A program made the position numbers and the translations under genes. Below are positions 56,884 to 59,918 of a stretch of 59,918 bases of DNA, in pieces. The DNA is from UBA5018 sp044375975 (lineage in GTDB: Bacteria > Cyanobacteriota > Cyanobacteriia > PCC-6307 > Cyanobiaceae). Under the pieces are notes generated by a model. It had not been told where the DNA came from. It was given only the letters and a program-made list of their open reading frames with translations, and made no database searches. Each line of letters opens with the position of its first letter. Position 1 is the first letter of the stretch. The stretch lies in the NCBI GenBank assembly GCA_044375975.1, contig JBILLQ010000013.1:1-59918 (forward strand). The letters run 5' to 3'.

Positions 56884-58176
56884 ATGCTCGAGCGGATTCG
56901 CATCCAGGGATTCAAGTCGCTCCGCGATGCCACGGTGGAGCTGGCGCCGCTGGTGGTGTTGTTTGGCCCCAATGCCGCCGGCAAGAGCAATCTTCTCGAA
57001 GCGCTTTTGTTGCTTTCGCGTCTAGTGGGAGAGCGCACCCTCAGTGAAGCTTTTGCCGAAGGCATACGCGGTTATCCCTTAGAGGCGTTCACGCTCGCGG
57101 AAGGGGGGCTTGAGCAACTGCTCCATGGCCCCAAACCTCTCTTGCGGCTCGAAGTGGAAATGAGCACGCCGTTGCCGCCGCCAAGCCGCCATCGGCCTGA
57201 CATCCTGTCCTATCAGGTGGAGGTGGCGATCGACCCCCAGTCCGGCAGGCTCTCGGTTCAGGATGAAAGACTGGAGGATTTAACGGCGAACCACAAGCCA
57301 CGGCGTCGCAATCCTTGCCTGGAAAAAATGGCGCGTGAACGCGATGGAATTATCAGCGATGTTCTGGCGATCAGACGCCATGGTTCACCCAGCCATCCCT
57401 ATGAGGAAAGTGTTGGTCTTCCCCATACCGTTGTCTCCAATCGTCAGTTCACAGGGGCTGATCGCTACCCACTGTTCGATCAGCTGCACCAGGAAATCGG
57501 TTCCTGGCGCATCCTCTACCTAGATCCCATCAAGTCAATGCGGGACCCCCAGCCCCCGCGCGACGTTAATGACATCGGCAGTCGTGGAGAATGGCTCGTG
57601 CCCTATCTGCACCGCCTCAAGCATCAGCAGCCCCAAGCCTTTGATGCGGTGAAGCGGGTGATCGCGATGGCGATTCCATCCATTACGGGCCTGCGAACAG
57701 AGCTCAACGAGATGCGCGGTGAACTGGAGCTCAGCGTTCAGATGGATGGCCTCTGGCTTCCTACCCGTGTCGTGTCGGAAGGCACATTGCGTCTGCTAGC
57801 CCTTTGTGCCATGGCTTCCAATCCCTATCAGAAGGGGTTGGTGGCCTTTGAAGAGCCTGAAAACGGCATTCACCCTCGGCGCATTGAGGTGGTCACTCGG
57901 CTGCTGGCGCGGGCCTCCCGCAACCAGCAGGTGATTGTTACCACCCATTCACCTCAAGTGGTGGTGGAGCTGGTGCGCATGATTCGGGAGGGTGAACTCG
58001 AGGCCAGCAATGTTCGCCTGCTTCGCTGTGCAACGACAGCTGCCGGATCCACCTACCAATCTTTTGATTCGCTGGGTCCCATTTTTGATGAGAGCGATAT
58101 TACGGAGGGTTTGACCACCAGCGATGATGCCCGGATCCTTCAGGCTATGACGATTGGAGGATGGTTGGATGGCTGA
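56884..58176 (+). CDS. AAA-type ATPase of module 3
   Basis: 430 residues from the ATG at 56884 (a GTG at 56872 is also in frame). Walker A G28-P-N-A-A-G-K-S-N, an ABC-like V-S-E-G-T-L-R-L-L-A-L, Walker B L-V-A-F-E-E-P-E-N-G-I-H-P, and T-T-H-S-P-Q. The linker differs from modules 1 and 2 in sequence. It overlaps the next gene by 8 bp (ATGGCTGA), so the two are coupled. The class again matches SMC/RecF-like ATPases of defence systems. Confidence 0.92.
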   Translation: MLERIRIQGFKSLRDATVELAPLVVLFGPNAAGKSNLLEALLLLSRLVGERTLSEAFAEGIRGYPLEAFTLAEGGLEQLLHGPKPLLRLEVEMSTPLPPPSRHRPDILSYQVEVAIDPQSGRLSVQDERLEDLTANHKPRRRNPCLEKMARERDGIISDVLAIRRHGSPSHPYEESVGLPHTVVSNRQFTGADRYPLFDQLHQEIGSWRILYLDPIKSMRDPQPPRDVNDIGSRGEWLVPYLHRLKHQQPQAFDAVKRVIAMAIPSITGLRTELNEMRGELELSVQMDGLWLPTRVVSEGTLRLLALCAMASNPYQKGLVAFEEPENGIHPRRIEVVTRLLARASRNQQVIVTTHSPQVVVELVRMIREGELEASNVRLLRCATTAAGSTYQSFDSLGPIFDESDITEGLTTSDDARILQAMTIGGWLDG

Positions 58177-58774
58177 TCGTCTGGTCATCGATATCTTTTG
58201 TGAAGACAGTGGCCATGAAACCTTCCTGCGAAATTTAATCAAAGTTCTTGCTAGTTCCGTAGCAGTATCCACCCCTGAGCTGCGTCTTCATTCCGCCCGT
58301 GGTGGCCACGGCCGTGCCATCGCTTCCCTCAAATCCTGGCAGCGAGCGGTTCGAGTGGGTAATCAACCCCGTGGCGATGCCTTGTTAGTGATGATCGATG
58401 CCAATAGCACCGGATGGCGACCGATGCTACGGCAGATTCAGGATGCTGTTGATTCATCTCTTTATCCTGTCGTGATTATCGGTTGCCCTGATCCGCATGT
58501 GGAGGTTTGGTGCACATCCGACCGTGAGGCTTTTCAGTCCCTGTTAAGTGCCCCTGTTCCGCAGCCGCCATCAAGATCGGGCCGTCTTGTTTATAAGCAA
58601 TGGCTCAGTGATGCCCTGGAGCAGGCAGGCGTGCCGGTGCTTACCGACCCCATGGCCATCTGCCTTGATCTTCTCCCAGTGATGGATATGGTCAAGGCTT
58701 GTCGCAACGACGACGCACTCAACCACTTTGTATCCGAGATCCGCGCTTGGCTCATCCGGCATCTACCTTCATAA
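58169..58774 (+). CDS. TOPRIM-like protein of module 3
   Basis: 201 residues from the ATG at 58169, overlapping the ATPase by 8 bp. The layout resembles DUF4276/RloB-type TOPRIM proteins: I-F-C-E-D-S-G-H-E-T-F at the N-terminus, A-L-L-V-M-I-D-A-N-S-T-G-W in the middle, and I-I-G-C-P-D-P-H-V-E-V-W. The second acidic cluster is D-A-N instead of the usual D-x-D, so the metal site may be altered. It probably serves as the effector nuclease for the ATPase (inference). Confidence 0.8.
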   Translation: MADRLVIDIFCEDSGHETFLRNLIKVLASSVAVSTPELRLHSARGGHGRAIASLKSWQRAVRVGNQPRGDALLVMIDANSTGWRPMLRQIQDAVDSSLYPVVIIGCPDPHVEVWCTSDREAFQSLLSAPVPQPPSRSGRLVYKQWLSDALEQAGVPVLTDPMAICLDLLPVMDMVKACRNDDALNHFVSEIRAWLIRHLPS

Positions 58775-58808
58775 TGATGCTAGACCGAAGCCCTCTGCTT
58801 TATCCCAT

Positions 58809-59411
58809 GTGACTATTACTTCTGATCTCTTGAATCGCGTCTTTGATTATGCAGCTGGAGCTTTGGAGCAGCTCCTCGGGAAACCAATCAGTTTGTTGAC
58901 GGAGGCCGATCTCCAGTCCCATCTATTTATGGCCCTGTTTAATGGGCTTCGTGGTGATCTTGATGAAAATCGAATCGGGCTCCACTGCCAGCCTCGCTTT
59001 TTCCTTTCGCCGGATGATCGATCTAGAAGACGATATCCAGATCTGTGTATTCTCGATCGCAGTTACTATTTTCTTGATTCACGACGTGTTTCCAAGAAGG
59101 GCTTTCAAATTCACGGACCCAGCATTCAGATTGAGCTCAAGCTGCGCCGATTAAATCATCGGGGCGAACAGCTGGCGGATTGGATTAATGATCTGGAAAA
59201 GCTCGCCAGCTGGCGCGATTGCTGGTATACTCAAAATAGACGTGAGTCGTCCCCTGGAGACGTTTTCTATCCGCTTTTCATTGTCTTTAGTCACTTGCCA
59301 ATTGGTGAAACCAGCGAGTGGAATGTTTTGTGTCGACATGCTGAGGCTTTGCGCGTCAGTGTGATCGCTTGTGATCGTGAACTGCTCAGGCAGTGGCGCT
59401 TTGTCCATTGA
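58809..59411 (+). CDS. Third gene of module 3, PD-(D/E)xK-like
   Basis: 200 residues from a GTG at 58809; an ATG at 58807 is out of frame, and the frame upstream to 58728 overlaps the previous gene. The middle shows R-R-Y-P-D-L-C-I-L-D, then I-Q-I-E-L-K-L-R-R, an D..E-x-K pattern of PD-(D/E)xK nucleases, followed by a helix with W-I-N-D-L-E-K-L-A-S-W. No further motif is clear, so nuclease activity is a suggestion. It is 34 bp after the TOPRIM-like gene and has a lower GC content than the rest of the module. Confidence 0.65.
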   Translation: MTITSDLLNRVFDYAAGALEQLLGKPISLLTEADLQSHLFMALFNGLRGDLDENRIGLHCQPRFFLSPDDRSRRRYPDLCILDRSYYFLDSRRVSKKGFQIHGPSIQIELKLRRLNHRGEQLADWINDLEKLASWRDCWYTQNRRESSPGDVFYPLFIVFSHLPIGETSEWNVLCRHAEALRVSVIACDRELLRQWRFVH

Positions 59412-59551
59412 GAATGGCTGCTTTGTATGATCAAACTTTCTTCCATTGGAAGCTTGGCAACCTGCGATTCTCTTTACTATGCTGTGATCAATAGCATTTC
59501 ACGTGGAGTATTTTGGTGGTAATCCTTCTTTTTGGCCACCGTCACCAACAA

Positions 59552-59671
59552 TCTGACCAGCTGGAGCAGCAGCTCAGCCAGGCCGATCAGCAGCGCAGGC
59601 GGTTGCTGGAGGCTGTGTTTGCGGAGGCCTTGGTGGAGCCGGAGAAGACGTTGGAGGCTGCTTATGCTTAA
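59552..59671 (+). repeat. hsdS-tail repeat, copy D
   Basis: GACCAGCTGGAGCAGCAGCT at 59555, core identical to copies B and C, then GCGGAGGCCTTGGTGGAGCC and an open frame ending E-P-E-K-T-L-E-A-A-Y-A, stop at 59669. No further module is visible in the 247 bp before the window ends. Confidence 0.95.
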
Positions 59672-59808
59672 GCACGATTCCGCTCGTTTCAGTCCTGCGG
59701 CTGGGTCGCTCAGGATCGCAGACGGTCCAGCGACGTTTGCTCCGGCCCCGCAGCTTCCCCTTGAAGATTCGTGATGCTCACCGCCCTCACCCCAGGGCCT
59801 ATTAGAAG

Positions 59809-59918
59809 TCATCCCTGATGCTCGCGCTCTGCGCTCTCGCGCCACCCCAGCAGCTTCAGCAGGCCCTTGATGTCATGAGCCAGTGCGGCGATTCCCTCCG
59901 TAATGGACTTGATCCCCT
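59809..59918 (-). CDS. C-terminal end of an unidentified protein (partial)
   Basis: A minus-strand frame enters from the right edge and ends at 59809: G-I-K-S-I-T-E-G-I-A-A-L-A-H-D-I-K-G-L-L-K-L-L-G-W followed by R-E-S-A-E-R-E-H. It is amphipathic and looks coding, possibly the end of a transposase or helical protein, but too short to name. Confidence 0.4.
   Translation of the reverse strand, partial: GIKSITEGIAALAHDIKGLLKLLGWRESAEREHQG

Overview
The window comes from a high-GC, unicellular cyanobacterium, most likely of the Synechococcus/Cyanobium group. The evidence is the gene set: SbtA/SbtB bicarbonate uptake, an IctB-family protein, AcnB, CrtR beta-carotene hydroxylase, Ycf66 and Ycf20 (DUF565) family proteins, a TxlA/HCF164-like thioredoxin, a small PCP-domain protein and HIP1-type GCGATCGC octamers (for example 46338-46345). 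Species assignment is inference.

Layout. (1) 1-5360, minus strand: a decayed defence island. It holds an hsdM C-terminal remnant, an hsdS broken by one in-frame stop, an intact 692-aa GHKL ATPase fused to a PD-(D/E)xK nuclease domain, a YhcG/DUF1016 nuclease fragment, a DUF4160/DUF2442 pair bracketed by two copies of one palindrome, and an hsdR N-terminal remnant. (2) 5480-17030: HupE metal permease behind a cobalamin riboswitch, a polyferredoxin/cyclic-nucleotide-domain protein, HPP permease, MerR regulator, AcnB, a lipoprotein and SbtB/SbtA. (3) 17416-45720: core genome, with a TPP riboswitch and thiC, a thyX split by an HNH intein, a TxlA-like protein, a ferredoxin, a lytic transglycosylase, glmM, an N-acetylglucosamine-kinase-like protein, ictB, trmB, a FIST protein, ileS, ycf66, tRNA-Leu(UAG), crtR, gatC, a creatininase-family protein, a TPR-glycosyltransferase inserted beside a DNA-3-methyladenine glycosylase gene, pyrB and ycf20. 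(4) 46304-59918: an intact type I restriction-modification operon (hsdR, hsdM, higB-higA, hsdS) followed by three different ATPase-nuclease modules.

The most striking feature is region 4. The last 80-120 bp of hsdS recur three more times (54484, 56752, 59552), once after each downstream module. The order is hsdS-tail, ATPase+DUF4276, tail, ATPase+HNH (Septu-like), tail, ATPase+TOPRIM-like+PD-(D/E)xK-like, tail. This looks like a stack of defence cassettes added one after another at the hsdS 3' end, with the tail acting as the recombination or attachment sequence and possibly as a translational-coupling leader. The repeats are directly visible; the mechanism is inference.

How genes work together: SbtA/SbtB (and possibly IctB) serve inorganic-carbon supply; GlmM, the GlcNAc-kinase-like protein and the transglycosylase belong to amino-sugar and cell-wall metabolism; HupE under B12 control probably imports cobalt; thiC is under thiamine-pyrophosphate control; HsdRMS with its downstream modules and the embedded HigBA pair form a defence locus.
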